Assembly (NCBI GenBank): GCA_040383485.1
Contig: JBEIDK010000080.1
Span: forward strand, 1 to 14,664
Direction: 5' to 3'
DNA length: 14,664 bases
Source: JBEIDK01 sp040383485
Lineage (GTDB): Bacteria; Bacteroidota; Bacteroidia; UBA4408
A program made the position numbers and the translations under genes. Below the pieces are notes generated by a model. The model did no database searches. It worked only from the letters and a program-made list of their open reading frames with translations, and had not been told where the DNA came from. Positions 1 through 6,243 of this stretch are shown here, piece after piece; the stretch's first letter is position 1, and each line of letters opens with the position of its first letter.

Positions 1-576
1 CTTAGGCAAATACTATTGGATTGCGGACTTGTTGAAGAATTGAAATGGGGTGTTCCTTGTTATACATATAATAAAAAAAATTTAATAATACTGGCTGCAT
101 TTAAGCAATACTGCGGTATTAGTTTTTTAAATGGAGCCTTATTAAGTGATGCTAATAATCTGTTATCCCAGCCAGGAGAAAATTCTCAGTCTGCACGGAT
201 AATAAAATTTAAAAATGTTCATGAAATTGTTTCGAGAGAAATAATTTTAAAAGCGTATATTTTTGAGGCAATTGAATTGGTAAAGTCCGGATTAAAAGTG
301 GAGTTAAAAAACAATTCAGAAATAGAATTTGTTCCAGAATTATTAGATATTTTAAATGAAAATCTAGCTTTAAAAAAAGCGTTTGAAAAACTAACACCGG
401 GCAGACAAAGAGGTTATAATATTTATTTTTCATCGGCCAAACAATCTAAATCAAGAATTGCTAGGATTGAAAAAAACATGCAACGTATTATAAACGGAAA
501 AGGATTAAACGAATGTGTTTGTGGCCTCTCAAAAAAAATGCCTAGTTGCGATGGGTCGCATAAGAATATTGAATAA
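1..576 (+). CDS. YdeI/OmdA-family (DUF1801) protein with C-terminal CDGSH motif, 5' partial
   Basis: The reading frame is open from base 1, so the start codon lies outside the window and the TTG at 16 is only internal. The visible 191 residues begin in the DUF1801 fold (a W-G-x-P-C-Y segment). They continue into the OmdA-like C-terminal helix region, with the family-typical stretch A-F-E-K-L-T-P-G-R-Q-R-G-Y and an Ile/Lys-rich helix with R-I-E-K. The last ~20 residues read C-x-C-x2-S-x3-P-x-C-D-G-S-H. This matches the CDGSH (mitoNEET-type) consensus exactly, with three Cys and one His able to hold a [2Fe-2S] cluster. The biochemical role of DUF1801/YdeI proteins is poorly defined, and a redox or cluster-sensing role for this tail is inference. 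Nothing upstream is visible, so operon context is unknown. A repeat-rich gap follows. Confidence 0.85.
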   Translation, partial: LRQILLDCGLVEELKWGVPCYTYNKKNLIILAAFKQYCGISFLNGALLSDANNLLSQPGENSQSARIIKFKNVHEIVSREIILKAYIFEAIELVKSGLKVELKNNSEIEFVPELLDILNENLALKKAFEKLTPGRQRGYNIYFSSAKQSKSRIARIEKNMQRIINGKGLNECVCGLSKKMPSCDGSHKNIE

Positions 577-608
577 TAATTATTTCAGAATGCAATTAAC
601 TATTCGAA

Positions 609-713
609 ATGTCCTAAAAAAAACGAAAAGCAAACGAATTAAGTTTTGAAGAAGAATTTTTTAAGACTAAAATCGAAATTCCAATCAACCCCAGAGGGGT
701 GATAGATTGGTAG
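609..713 (+). pseudogene. possible degraded gene start running into repeat copy 1
   Basis: An ATG at 609 is followed by TCC and then a stop (TAA, 615-617). The same frame then stays open from 618 to the TAG at 711-713 and encodes a Lys/Glu-rich stretch containing ANELSFEEEFFKTK. Changing the TAA to AAA would give a plausible soluble N-terminus beginning MSKKKRKANEL. The last third of this frame is repeat sequence (copy 1), so any ancestral gene would have been cut by the repeat. This is speculative: the frame is short and could be open by chance in AT-rich DNA. Confidence 0.2.
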
Positions 714-820
714 CTAAATATTATATTGCGCCGTAAATAGTATGTTCCGCGTTATTGTAACATAATGGTTACGATATGAAAATTGTTAAATGTTTTATCT
801 TGGCAAAGCCGAGACAAATA
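661..820. repeat. hairpin-rich dispersed-type repeat, copy 1
   Basis: Bases 671-820 align without gaps to 1317-1466 with five substitutions (705 G/T, 730 G/A, 754 A/T, 760 A/G, 763 T/G), giving 145/150 identity. Weaker similarity extends left to 661. The copy holds three hairpins. The first is a compound stem at 681-710 (CCAATC/GATTGG around ACCCC/GGGGT with loop AGA). The second is at 754-775 (ATTGTAAC/GTTACGAT, loop ATAATG). The third is at 798-814 (TCTTGGC/GCCGAGA, loop AAA). It has no open frame of its own. Whether it acts as DNA (a REP- or MITE-like element) or as a structured RNA cannot be told from two copies. Confidence 0.9.
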
Positions 821-859
821 TTTTTCAGCAATTTTAAACAAGAAAGTTTAAAACATTTA
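787..859. repeat. 11-bp perfect inverted repeat straddling the end of repeat copy 1
   Basis: TAAATGTTTTA at 787-797 is the exact reverse complement of TAAAACATTTA at 849-859, with 51 bases between the arms. The left arm lies inside the repeat and the right arm lies in the unique flank. The hairpin at 798-814 sits immediately after the left arm. The arms are A/T-rich, so a chance match is possible. Copy 2 has the left arm but no matching right arm in its flank. Confidence 0.5.
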
Positions 860-860
860 G

Positions 861-900
861 TTCATTGAAATGAAAAGCCGACTTACACTTTAATGTGTAA
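861..900. other. two short adjacent hairpins in a non-coding gap
   Basis: TTCATT (861-866) and AATGAA (869-874) form a perfect palindrome with a 2-nt centre. TTACAC (883-888) and GTGTAA (895-900) form a 6-bp stem with loop TTTAAT. They continue the run of palindromes that begins in repeat copy 1. No T-tract follows either one, so neither is a standard terminator. Function unknown. Confidence 0.4.
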
Positions 901-903
901 TAA

Positions 904-1002
904 GCTGCTGAGGCTAAAGCTAAAAAAGAAATGGATCATCAGAAAAAGAAAATGGACGAAACAGGAGAAAACCATTCTAGGAAAGCAAAAGGTTGTAATT
1001 AA
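904..1002 (+). pseudogene. possible C-terminal remnant of a Lys/Glu-rich protein
   Basis: Between stop codons at 901-903 and 1000-1002 lies an open frame encoding 32 residues. It starts AAEAKAKKEMDHQKKK and ends HSRKAKGCN. The composition (alternating Lys/Glu/Gln, hydrophilic, ending G-C-N) looks like the tail of a real protein rather than chance AT-rich reading. An internal ATG at 931 would give only 23 residues. It could be a gene end cut off by the upstream repeat, or a tiny peptide gene. Low certainty. Confidence 0.25.
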
Positions 1003-1013
1003 TAACAAATAAT

Positions 1014-1304
1014 ATGTATTTATATACTTTCATAATGGACTATCTTGGCGGCACTTATATTAGTCAAATAAGAGCAAAAAATAATGCAACCGCGATGAAG
1101 CTTTGGATTGCTAATCTAAAAACCGAGGAAATTAAAAACTTTACGAAGAATGATAAAATTAATATAATAAATACTAATTTCATTGATGAAGCTCCAATTC
1201 TTCTAAATAGTTTGATAAATTGTTGGTGTTTTTGTGTAAGCACTAAAAAAGGAACTGGATTTGTTAATTTTGTTCTAACTGAAAAAGTAGAAAAAAAATT
1301 GTAG
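1014..1304 (+). CDS. small protein of unknown function, between two repeat copies
   Basis: This frame encodes 96 residues from an ATG at 1014 (MYLYTFIMDYLGGTYISQI) to a TAG at 1302-1304. The sequence is globular-looking. An N-terminal beta strand leads into G-G-T-Y-I-S-Q, followed by an amphipathic helix with A-M-K-L-W-I, an acidic/Lys-rich middle, and a C-terminal hairpin with W-C-F-C-V-S-T-K-K-G-T-G-F-V-N-F-V. There is no signal peptide or membrane segment. The shape resembles small single-domain Bacteroidota hypotheticals, but I cannot assign a function. The gene sits alone, 193 nt after repeat copy 1, and copy 2 begins 3-12 nt after its stop. An antisense frame over the same bases has no better coding character. 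No clear promoter or ribosome-binding site is seen. Confidence 0.65.
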   Translation: MYLYTFIMDYLGGTYISQIRAKNNATAMKLWIANLKTEEIKNFTKNDKINIINTNFIDEAPILLNSLINCWCFCVSTKKGTGFVNFVLTEKVEKKL

Positions 1305-1307
1305 GTC

Positions 1308-1466
1308 TTAAGATTTAATCGAAATTCCAATCAACCCCAGAGGGGTGATATATTGGTAGCTAAATATTATATTGCACCGTAAATAGTATGTTCCGCGTTT
1401 TTGTAGCAGAATGGTTACGATATGAAAATTGTTAAATGTTTTATCTTGGCAAAGCCGAGACAAATA
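1308..1466. repeat. hairpin-rich dispersed-type repeat, copy 2
   Basis: Second copy of the element at 661-820, in the same orientation, starting almost directly after the stop of the small gene. The three hairpins fall at 1327-1356, 1400-1421 and 1444-1460. In the central hairpin the A-to-G change replaces an A-T pair with a G-U wobble. The A-to-T change at its base loses one terminal pair, and the third change falls in the loop. In the first hairpin the outermost pair is lost. The rest of the gap, 1467-1587, is AT-rich and I see no gene or clear signal in it. Confidence 0.9.
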
Positions 1467-1587
1467 GTTTTGAGAAGATTTTTACCAAAGTATTTGTGAT
1501 TACTATACCTAAATAAAATAATTCCTAAATGGTAAATAATAATTAATAAATGGCAAGTCAGTTTCAGAATTCGAAAGAAGAACTCTT

Positions 1588-2619
1588 TTAGTCTTTAGTT
1601 AATTCACCTGCAATATTTGACTCTAACATTTTTTTAATTGTAGCCTTACTATTATAGTTGCCAAGCAAATACATAAGTTTTGTTATTGCAGCTTCTGTAG
1701 TAATATCGTAACCACTAATAACACCTATGTTAGATAGTTGGTCACTAGTTTCATACCGTCCTTGTATAACGCTTCCCGCATTACATTGGGTAACATTATA
1801 AATTATTTTACCTTTTTGTATTGCATTACTCAATAACGAAATAAACGCTTCATCATTTGGTGCGTTGCCACTACCAAAGGTTAACAAAACAATAGCTTCG
1901 ATACTTTTTGATGATAGAACAGTTGAAATTAAATCGTAAGAAATACCCGGAAACAATGTAAGAACAGCAACTTTATTATTGAATTTGGTTTTAATTTCAA
2001 ACTTATTTTTTGTTGGCTTCATCAACACACTTTCATTATAATCTATTTGCACCCCTGCTTTGGCCAAATATCTATAGTTTGGAGAATGAAAAGCATCGAA
2101 ATGCTCCGAATTAAACTTGTGTGTGCGATTACCCCTATATAATTTATACTCGAAATAAATACATACTTCATTTACAATTGACTTACCATTCTTTTTTGTT
2201 GCCGCTATTTCAATGGCAGTAATTAAATTTTCCTTGCCGTCGGTTCTGATGGTTCCAATTGGTAATTGAGAGCCTGTTAGTATTACAGGTTTTGACAAAT
2301 TGTGAAGCATAAAACTTAATGCAGAAGCAGTAAATGCCATGGTATCGGAGCCATGTAAAATAACAATGCCATCAACGGCATCATAGTTTTTATATATTAT
2401 TTTGCATAGTTTTTCCCAAATGCTTGGGTGCATATTTGATGAATCTATTATTGGAGAAAACGGAACTACTTCAATATTAACGTTAAAATTTTTAAGTTCT
2501 GGAATTTGCTGTAATAAATGCTCAAAATCGAATGGTACCAATGAGCCAGTAATAGCGTCTTTAACCATCCCAATAGTTCCGCCGGTATATATCAGCAAAA
2601 CTGTATTGCGTTTTGCCAT
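1588..2619 (-). CDS. ansA: type I (cytoplasmic) L-asparaginase
   Basis: Hydrolyses L-asparagine to L-aspartate and ammonia. The 343-residue product has the usual length and both active-site signatures. TGGTIG is at residues 12-17, with nucleophile Thr15. HGSDTM is at 89-94, with the second catalytic Thr93 and Asp92. Lys168, in R-T-H-K-F-N, corresponds to the conserved catalytic lysine. The substrate-binding segment D-S-S-N-M is near residue 60. There is no signal peptide, which fits the cytoplasmic AnsA type rather than the periplasmic type II enzyme. The start ATG lies one base after the stop codon of the upstream 249-aa gene on the same strand, so the two are very probably co-transcribed and perhaps translationally coupled. 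No terminator is obvious downstream. Confidence 0.95.
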   Translation of the reverse strand: MAKRNTVLLIYTGGTIGMVKDAITGSLVPFDFEHLLQQIPELKNFNVNIEVVPFSPIIDSSNMHPSIWEKLCKIIYKNYDAVDGIVILHGSDTMAFTASALSFMLHNLSKPVILTGSQLPIGTIRTDGKENLITAIEIAATKKNGKSIVNEVCIYFEYKLYRGNRTHKFNSEHFDAFHSPNYRYLAKAGVQIDYNESVLMKPTKNKFEIKTKFNNKVAVLTLFPGISYDLISTVLSSKSIEAIVLLTFGSGNAPNDEAFISLLSNAIQKGKIIYNVTQCNAGSVIQGRYETSDQLSNIGVISGYDITTEAAITKLMYLLGNYNSKATIKKMLESNIAGELTKD

Positions 2620-2620
2620 C

Positions 2621-3370
2621 TTAGCTAAATTTATTTGTAATATATCTTTTTAATGACTGCAAAGCCTCACTATCGTCTGACCATGACTTTTGTTTTTTAA
2701 TATTCTCGATATGTTCAAATGCATTTGCAGATGAAGTGCTTAAATTAATGGTATTTAATTCGGTATTGAAATCATCGGCATTACCATCAAAAAGTTGACT
2801 GATAAAAAAGTACTTATCGCTAAATCCAATTATTTTTTTTAAGTCTTTACCAATAATTGAGTTACTTACTACTTCATTTAATTTAGGCTTAGCTGGTTCT
2901 TCGGTATTGGGCTGTTTTGTATTTATTTCTTCTGGTTTCTTTATTTCTTCAATAATTATTATTGGCTCAGGAATCTTTTCATTGGTTAATTCCTTAACTA
3001 TGACATTCTCTGGAGTATCTGTAGTAATTATATTTTGTATTTTCTCAGTTATGGTTGGTGTAACTAAAGGAGTTGGTATTTCTGAAGCATTAATAATAAA
3101 GTTCTCTTCCGGAGTTTCATCATCTTCAGCTTCCATTTCCAATTCAATTCTATTCAGCCGCGATTGCTGCTCTTCCATATAATGTAAGTGATTAAAAATA
3201 ATCGACTTATCATGAAGTTTTCTAATCTTCGCTGATATTAGCTCAAGTTCAATGCTTGGTATCCGCACCTCCTCTGCAATATTATCATAATGCAACTTTA
3301 TGCTTCTAATTAGAACTTCAATTTCCTTTCCAATTTCTTTTTTGTTCATTTGCAATTGTTTCATCTGCAT
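2621..3370 (-). CDS. unknown 249-aa protein, coiled/charged N-terminus with conserved-looking C-terminal domain
   Basis: Not recognised as a named family. Residues ~1-80 are helical and charged, probably coiled (I-x-L-x-x-x-I-x-R-S-I-K and later E-E-Q-Q-S-R-L-N-R-I-E-L-E-M-E). Residues ~81-165 form a low-complexity linker rich in Pro, Glu, Thr and Ile. Residues ~170-249 are a compact helical domain with D-L-K-K-I-I-G-F-S-D-K-Y-F-F-I-S-Q-L-F-D-G near its start. That pattern (I-x-D-K/R-F/Y-x-F-I-x-x-L-F-x-G) resembles the C-terminal domain of many Bacteroidota hypothetical proteins. No signal peptide or membrane segment is present, so it is probably cytoplasmic. The start is uncertain: Met codons at residues 1, 3 and 8 are all possible. 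It is the first gene of a two-gene unit with asparaginase and diverges from thymidine kinase across 68 bp. Confidence 0.8.
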   Translation of the reverse strand: MQMKQLQMNKKEIGKEIEVLIRSIKLHYDNIAEEVRIPSIELELISAKIRKLHDKSIIFNHLHYMEEQQSRLNRIELEMEAEDDETPEENFIINASEIPTPLVTPTITEKIQNIITTDTPENVIVKELTNEKIPEPIIIIEEIKKPEEINTKQPNTEEPAKPKLNEVVSNSIIGKDLKKIIGFSDKYFFISQLFDGNADDFNTELNTINLSTSSANAFEHIENIKKQKSWSDDSEALQSLKRYITNKFS

Positions 3371-3438
3371 ATCATTTATCTAATTAATTCAAATTATTTT
3401 TTGAAGATATCAATTTTTAATATGCAAAAATAATAATA

Positions 3439-4020
3439 ATGTTTTTAGAAAATTCTCAATATCATCAAAAAAAGAAAGGTTGGATTGAAGTCGTTTGTGG
3501 CTCTATGTTTTCGGGCAAGACTGAAGAACTCATCAGAAGATTAAAAAGAGCACAGTATGCAAAGCAAAAAATCGAAATTTTTAAACCTAGTGTCGATAAT
3601 AGATATCATGAAGAAGATGTTGTAAGCCATAATGCGAATTCTATTACTAGTACACCCGTATCTCACTCCTCAGCAATTTTGCTCTATGCCGATGGTGTTG
3701 ATGTTGTTGGAATTGATGAGGCTCAGTTTTTTGATTCGGAACTTGTTGATGTTTGTAACAAGTTGGCAAACCAAGGAATACGCGTAATTATTGCAGGATT
3801 AGATATGGATTATTTAGGAAAGCCGTTTGGCCCAATACCAGCCTTAATGGCAATAGCAGAATATGTTACTAAAGTGCATGCAATTTGCGTCAAATGTGGT
3901 AGTTTAGCAAATCACTCACACCGAACCACCAGCCAAACAGGGCTTGTAGTTTTAGGAGAGACAGATAGTTATGAGCCTTTGTGTAGAGATTGTTTTCATG
4001 CAAGCTTCGTTAAGGAATAA
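3439..4020 (+). CDS. tdk: thymidine kinase (type II, TK1-like)
   Basis: Phosphorylates thymidine to dTMP with ATP in the pyrimidine salvage pathway, in the cytoplasm. The 193-residue product carries the Walker A loop G-S-M-F-S-G-K-T at residues 21-28 and the Walker B-like D-E-A-Q-F-F at 93-98, where Glu94 is the catalytic base. The lasso/lid region includes Y-L-G-K-P-F-G-P-I-P (125-134) and Q-T-G-L-V-V-L-G (166-173). A structural zinc site is formed by C150-x2-C153 and C182-x2-C185. Length and motif order match the family. The short N-terminal extension (M-F-L-E-N-S-Q-Y-H-Q-K-K-K-G-W) is common in Bacteroidota homologues. It is transcribed divergently from the asparaginase unit. Confidence 0.96.
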   Translation: MFLENSQYHQKKKGWIEVVCGSMFSGKTEELIRRLKRAQYAKQKIEIFKPSVDNRYHEEDVVSHNANSITSTPVSHSSAILLYADGVDVVGIDEAQFFDSELVDVCNKLANQGIRVIIAGLDMDYLGKPFGPIPALMAIAEYVTKVHAICVKCGSLANHSHRTTSQTGLVVLGETDSYEPLCRDCFHASFVKE

Positions 4021-4075
4021 TTCCTATTTCCTAAAAAACCTTTATATACTTGATAATAAAGATTTCCTTAATAGT

Positions 4076-4107
4076 TTTGAATTAATTACTTGAAACAAGA
4101 ACTTTTG
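4076..4107 (+). promoter_or_regulatory. candidate Bacteroidota-type promoter for the LolA-like gene
   Basis: TTTG at 4076-4079, a 20-nt spacer, then AACTTTTG at 4100-4107. This matches seven of eight positions of TAnnTTTG counting the two free positions, with the T at the first position missing. The start codon lies 37 nt downstream at 4145. The -7 element overlaps a weak 6-bp stem (4093-4098/4105-4110). Confidence 0.4.
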
Positions 4108-4144
4108 TTTTAGTGAAAAAATCATTTTAAATAACATACATAAT

Positions 4145-4843
4145 ATGAACAAAGTCATCAATTTTAAAGTTAGAATATTCATTGGTTCTTTTCTATTAAT
4201 TACCCATTTTTCTTTTGCTCAAAAAAACACTAAAAACAATTTGAGTAAAGATGGTATAGCAAAAAAAATACTCGACGAAGTAAGTGCTAAAACAAAAACT
4301 TATAAAACAATTGTTAGTGAATTTATTCTTAAAACAGATAATAAAACAACAAATGTGCACGAAACACAACAAGGCAAAATATTCTTGAAAGGAACAAAGT
4401 ATAAATTAGATATTGCTAATCAAACCATTATTAACGATACAAAAACTATTTGGACAATAATTAAGGATGCCGAAGAAGTGCAAATAAATAATGCCAATGA
4501 AAAAGGTGGTAAAGAAGACGCAATTACACCCTCAAACATTTTTACCGTTTATGAAAAAAATTTTAAGTATGAATTTCTAAAAGAAGAGAAGGATAAAAAA
4601 GGTGTTGCCAAGCAGATTATAAAACTCTTTCCATTAGAACCCAAAAAGAAAAATTATCACACAATAATAATAACTATTGATAAAGCATCTAAACAAATAA
4701 ATAGTTTAAAAATTTTAGGTAAAGATGGTCTTGAAACTATGTACATTCTTAAAAATTTCAGAACCAACGACCCACTAGATGATGCCACATTTGCATTTAA
4801 CCCAAAGGCATATCCAAAATATGAAATAGTTGATATGAGGTAA
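4145..4843 (+). CDS. LolA-like outer-membrane lipoprotein carrier protein
   Basis: Probably a periplasmic chaperone that ferries lipoproteins from the inner to the outer membrane. The 232-residue product opens with a Sec signal peptide (Lys-poor start, hydrophobic I-F-I-G-S-F-L-L-I-T, likely cleavage after S-F-A at residue 25). The mature part follows the LolA pattern. An early helix contains I-L-D-E-V-S-A-K-T-K-T-Y-K-T-I. Next comes a strand with the family-like S-E-F-I-L, then T-Q-Q-G-K-I-F-L-K-G-T-K-Y-K-L-D. An N-D-T-K-T-I-W-T strand follows, the equivalent of the conserved D-G-x-x-x-W. The protein ends in a beta-rich half with F-R-T-N-D-P-L-D-D-A-T-F-A-F-N. Family membership rests on this layout rather than on a unique catalytic motif. 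It stands between thymidine kinase and the amino acid dehydrogenase, each with its own likely promoter. Confidence 0.85.
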   Translation: MNKVINFKVRIFIGSFLLITHFSFAQKNTKNNLSKDGIAKKILDEVSAKTKTYKTIVSEFILKTDNKTTNVHETQQGKIFLKGTKYKLDIANQTIINDTKTIWTIIKDAEEVQINNANEKGGKEDAITPSNIFTVYEKNFKYEFLKEEKDKKGVAKQIIKLFPLEPKKKNYHTIIITIDKASKQINSLKILGKDGLETMYILKNFRTNDPLDDATFAFNPKAYPKYEIVDMR

Positions 4844-4868
4844 AACTATTGAATACCACTTTTTTTAT

Positions 4869-4900
4869 ATTGCTACATATCAAAACAAAAATTAGGTTTG
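4869..4900 (+). promoter_or_regulatory. Bacteroidota-type promoter for the amino acid dehydrogenase
   Basis: ATTG at 4869-4872, exactly 20 nt of spacer, then a perfect TAnnTTTG box (TAGGTTTG, 4893-4900). Transcription would start near 4905-4908, giving a very short leader before the ATG at 4920. Both spacing and -7 box fit the known phylum consensus. Confidence 0.6.
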
Positions 4901-4919
4901 TGTCAATAAAAAATACGTA

Positions 4920-6146
4920 ATGGAAGATTTACTACAAAAGTTCGAAAATAAAAGACCTGAAATAGTTTTTGAGTGGAAAGATAGTGAAACCGATGCAGAA
5001 GGTTGGGTTGTTATAAATTCACTGCGCGGCGGCGCTGCAGGTGGTGGCACAAGAATGAGAAAAGGACTCGACAAGCGTGAGGTAGAATCACTAGCGAAAA
5101 CCATGGAAGTAAAGTTTACAGTTTCTGGCCCAGCAATTGGTGGCGCTAAAAGTGGTATTAATTTTGACCCTACCGACCCTCGTAAAAAAGATGTTCTTAA
5201 ACGCTGGTATAAAGCTGTAATGCCGTTACTAAAAAATTATTATGGTACAGGTGGCGATTTAAACATTGATGAAATACACGAAGTGATTCCTATTACAAAA
5301 AGTTATGGATTACTGCATCCACAAGAGGGTGTGGTGCAAGGCCATTTTGGTAGCGATGCAGTAACAAAGCAGAAACAAATTTTGCAATTACAACAAGGTG
5401 TTTCAAAGGTAATTGATGACACTAATTATAGCCCAGATATAAAAAGAAAATATGTTGTTGCCGATATGATCACTGGCTATGGAGTAGCTGAAGCAGTTAA
5501 ACATTTTTATAACCTACATAACAAATCAATTGCAGGCAAAAGAGCAATTGTACAAGGTTGGGGAAATGTAGGTGCAGCAGCAGCTTGGTATCTTGCAAAA
5601 GATGGAGTAAAAATAACTGGTATCATTGACCGTGCAGGTGGACTTATTAATACAGAAGGCCTAACTTTTAAAGAAATAAATAAATTATTTGAGCAAAAAA
5701 CTGGCAATACATTATTCGCAGATAATTTGCTAAGTTTTGATGAAGCAAATAAAAAAGTTTGGAGTGTAGGAGCAGAGATATTTATTCCTGCAGCAGCATC
5801 TAGGCTGGTAAATCAAGAACAATTAGAAGCATTAATAAAATCAGGATTAGAAGTAATAAGCTGCGGCGCCAATGTACCTTTTGCTGATAAAGAAATTTTC
5901 TTTGGACCAATTGGAAAATATGCTGACTCGAAAATAAGCTTAATACCTGATTTTATTGCCAATTGCGGTATGGCACGAGTATTTGCATACTTAATGCAAC
6001 CAGGAGTAAGTCTTACAGATGAAGCAATATTTAAAGATACAAGCAACATTATTGGCAATGGAATAAAGGCAATATTCGAAAAAAATAAAACCACTATAAA
6101 TATTGCTAAAACAGGCTTCGAAATAGCATTGCAACAGTTAATGTAG
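4920..6146 (+). CDS. Glu/Leu/Phe/Val-type NAD(P)-dependent amino acid dehydrogenase
   Basis: Oxidative deamination of an amino acid to the 2-oxo acid and ammonia, reversible, cytoplasmic. The 408-residue product has the two-domain layout. The N-terminal substrate domain contains G-G-A-A-G-G-G-T-R-M-R (37-47), the substrate lysine K65 in M-E-V-K, the catalytic lysine K77 in G-G-A-K-S-G-I (74-80), and an aspartate in G-T-G-G-D-L-N-I (109-116). The Rossmann domain has G-W-G-N-V-G (213-218) with the acidic residue D237 at the end of the next strand, which favours NAD over NADP. S-C-G-A-N-V-P-F lies near 314-321. The substrate cannot be read off with confidence: glutamate, leucine and valine are all possible. 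It has its own strong promoter match and so is probably monocistronic. Confidence 0.93.
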   Translation: MEDLLQKFENKRPEIVFEWKDSETDAEGWVVINSLRGGAAGGGTRMRKGLDKREVESLAKTMEVKFTVSGPAIGGAKSGINFDPTDPRKKDVLKRWYKAVMPLLKNYYGTGGDLNIDEIHEVIPITKSYGLLHPQEGVVQGHFGSDAVTKQKQILQLQQGVSKVIDDTNYSPDIKRKYVVADMITGYGVAEAVKHFYNLHNKSIAGKRAIVQGWGNVGAAAAWYLAKDGVKITGIIDRAGGLINTEGLTFKEINKLFEQKTGNTLFADNLLSFDEANKKVWSVGAEIFIPAAASRLVNQEQLEALIKSGLEVISCGANVPFADKEIFFGPIGKYADSKISLIPDFIANCGMARVFAYLMQPGVSLTDEAIFKDTSNIIGNGIKAIFEKNKTTINIAKTGFEIALQQLM

Positions 6147-6211
6147 ATAAAAGATTTTAACCTTAACATAGATATTTTTTCTGAAAAAATTTTTTTTTGA
6201 AAAAAATCGTT

Positions 6212-6219
6212 TAGGTTTG
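6212..6219 (+). promoter_or_regulatory. -7 box for the PUR-like gene; argues against a TTG start at 6217
   Basis: TAGGTTTG is a perfect TAnnTTTG and is identical to the box upstream of the dehydrogenase. A TTG at 6217-6219 that could extend the downstream frame lies inside this box, so it should not be transcribed as part of the message. Transcription from here would start near 6224-6227 and place the ATG at 6244 about 20 nt downstream. No well-spaced TTTG -33 element is seen: the nearest, at 6196-6199, is only 12 nt away. Confidence 0.5.
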
Positions 6220-6243
6220 TTGCACAACATTTTTAAAAGATAT

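Noticed and set aside
209..433. Minus-strand open frame inside the OmdA-type gene
   Set aside because: Mirror of a real coding frame in AT-rich DNA. Composition (Leu/Phe/Ile-rich) is typical of antisense shadows.
1064..1330. Minus-strand open frame of 88 codons antisense to the small gene
   Set aside because: It runs into the repeat, has poor protein-like composition and no start context, and the plus-strand frame is more protein-like.
671..1466. Integron-like attC sites flanking a gene cassette
   Set aside because: The repeats do not show the outer complementary R''/R' core sites (RYYYAAC and GTTRRRY) at their ends, and the whole repeat is not one imperfect palindrome. No integrase gene is present in the window.
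661..1466. CRISPR array
   Set aside because: Only two copies of ~150 bp separated by about 500 bp containing a gene. No short repeat/spacer periodicity and no cas genes.
4093..4110. Terminator between thymidine kinase and the LolA-like gene
   Set aside because: The stem (AAACAA/TTGTTT) has one G-C pair and no T-tract after it. The bases are better explained as part of the candidate promoter.
6175..6198. Terminator after the amino acid dehydrogenase (TTTTTT/AAAAAA stem then T-run)
   Set aside because: The stem contains only A-T pairs and would be very unstable. The homopolymer runs alone explain the palindrome.
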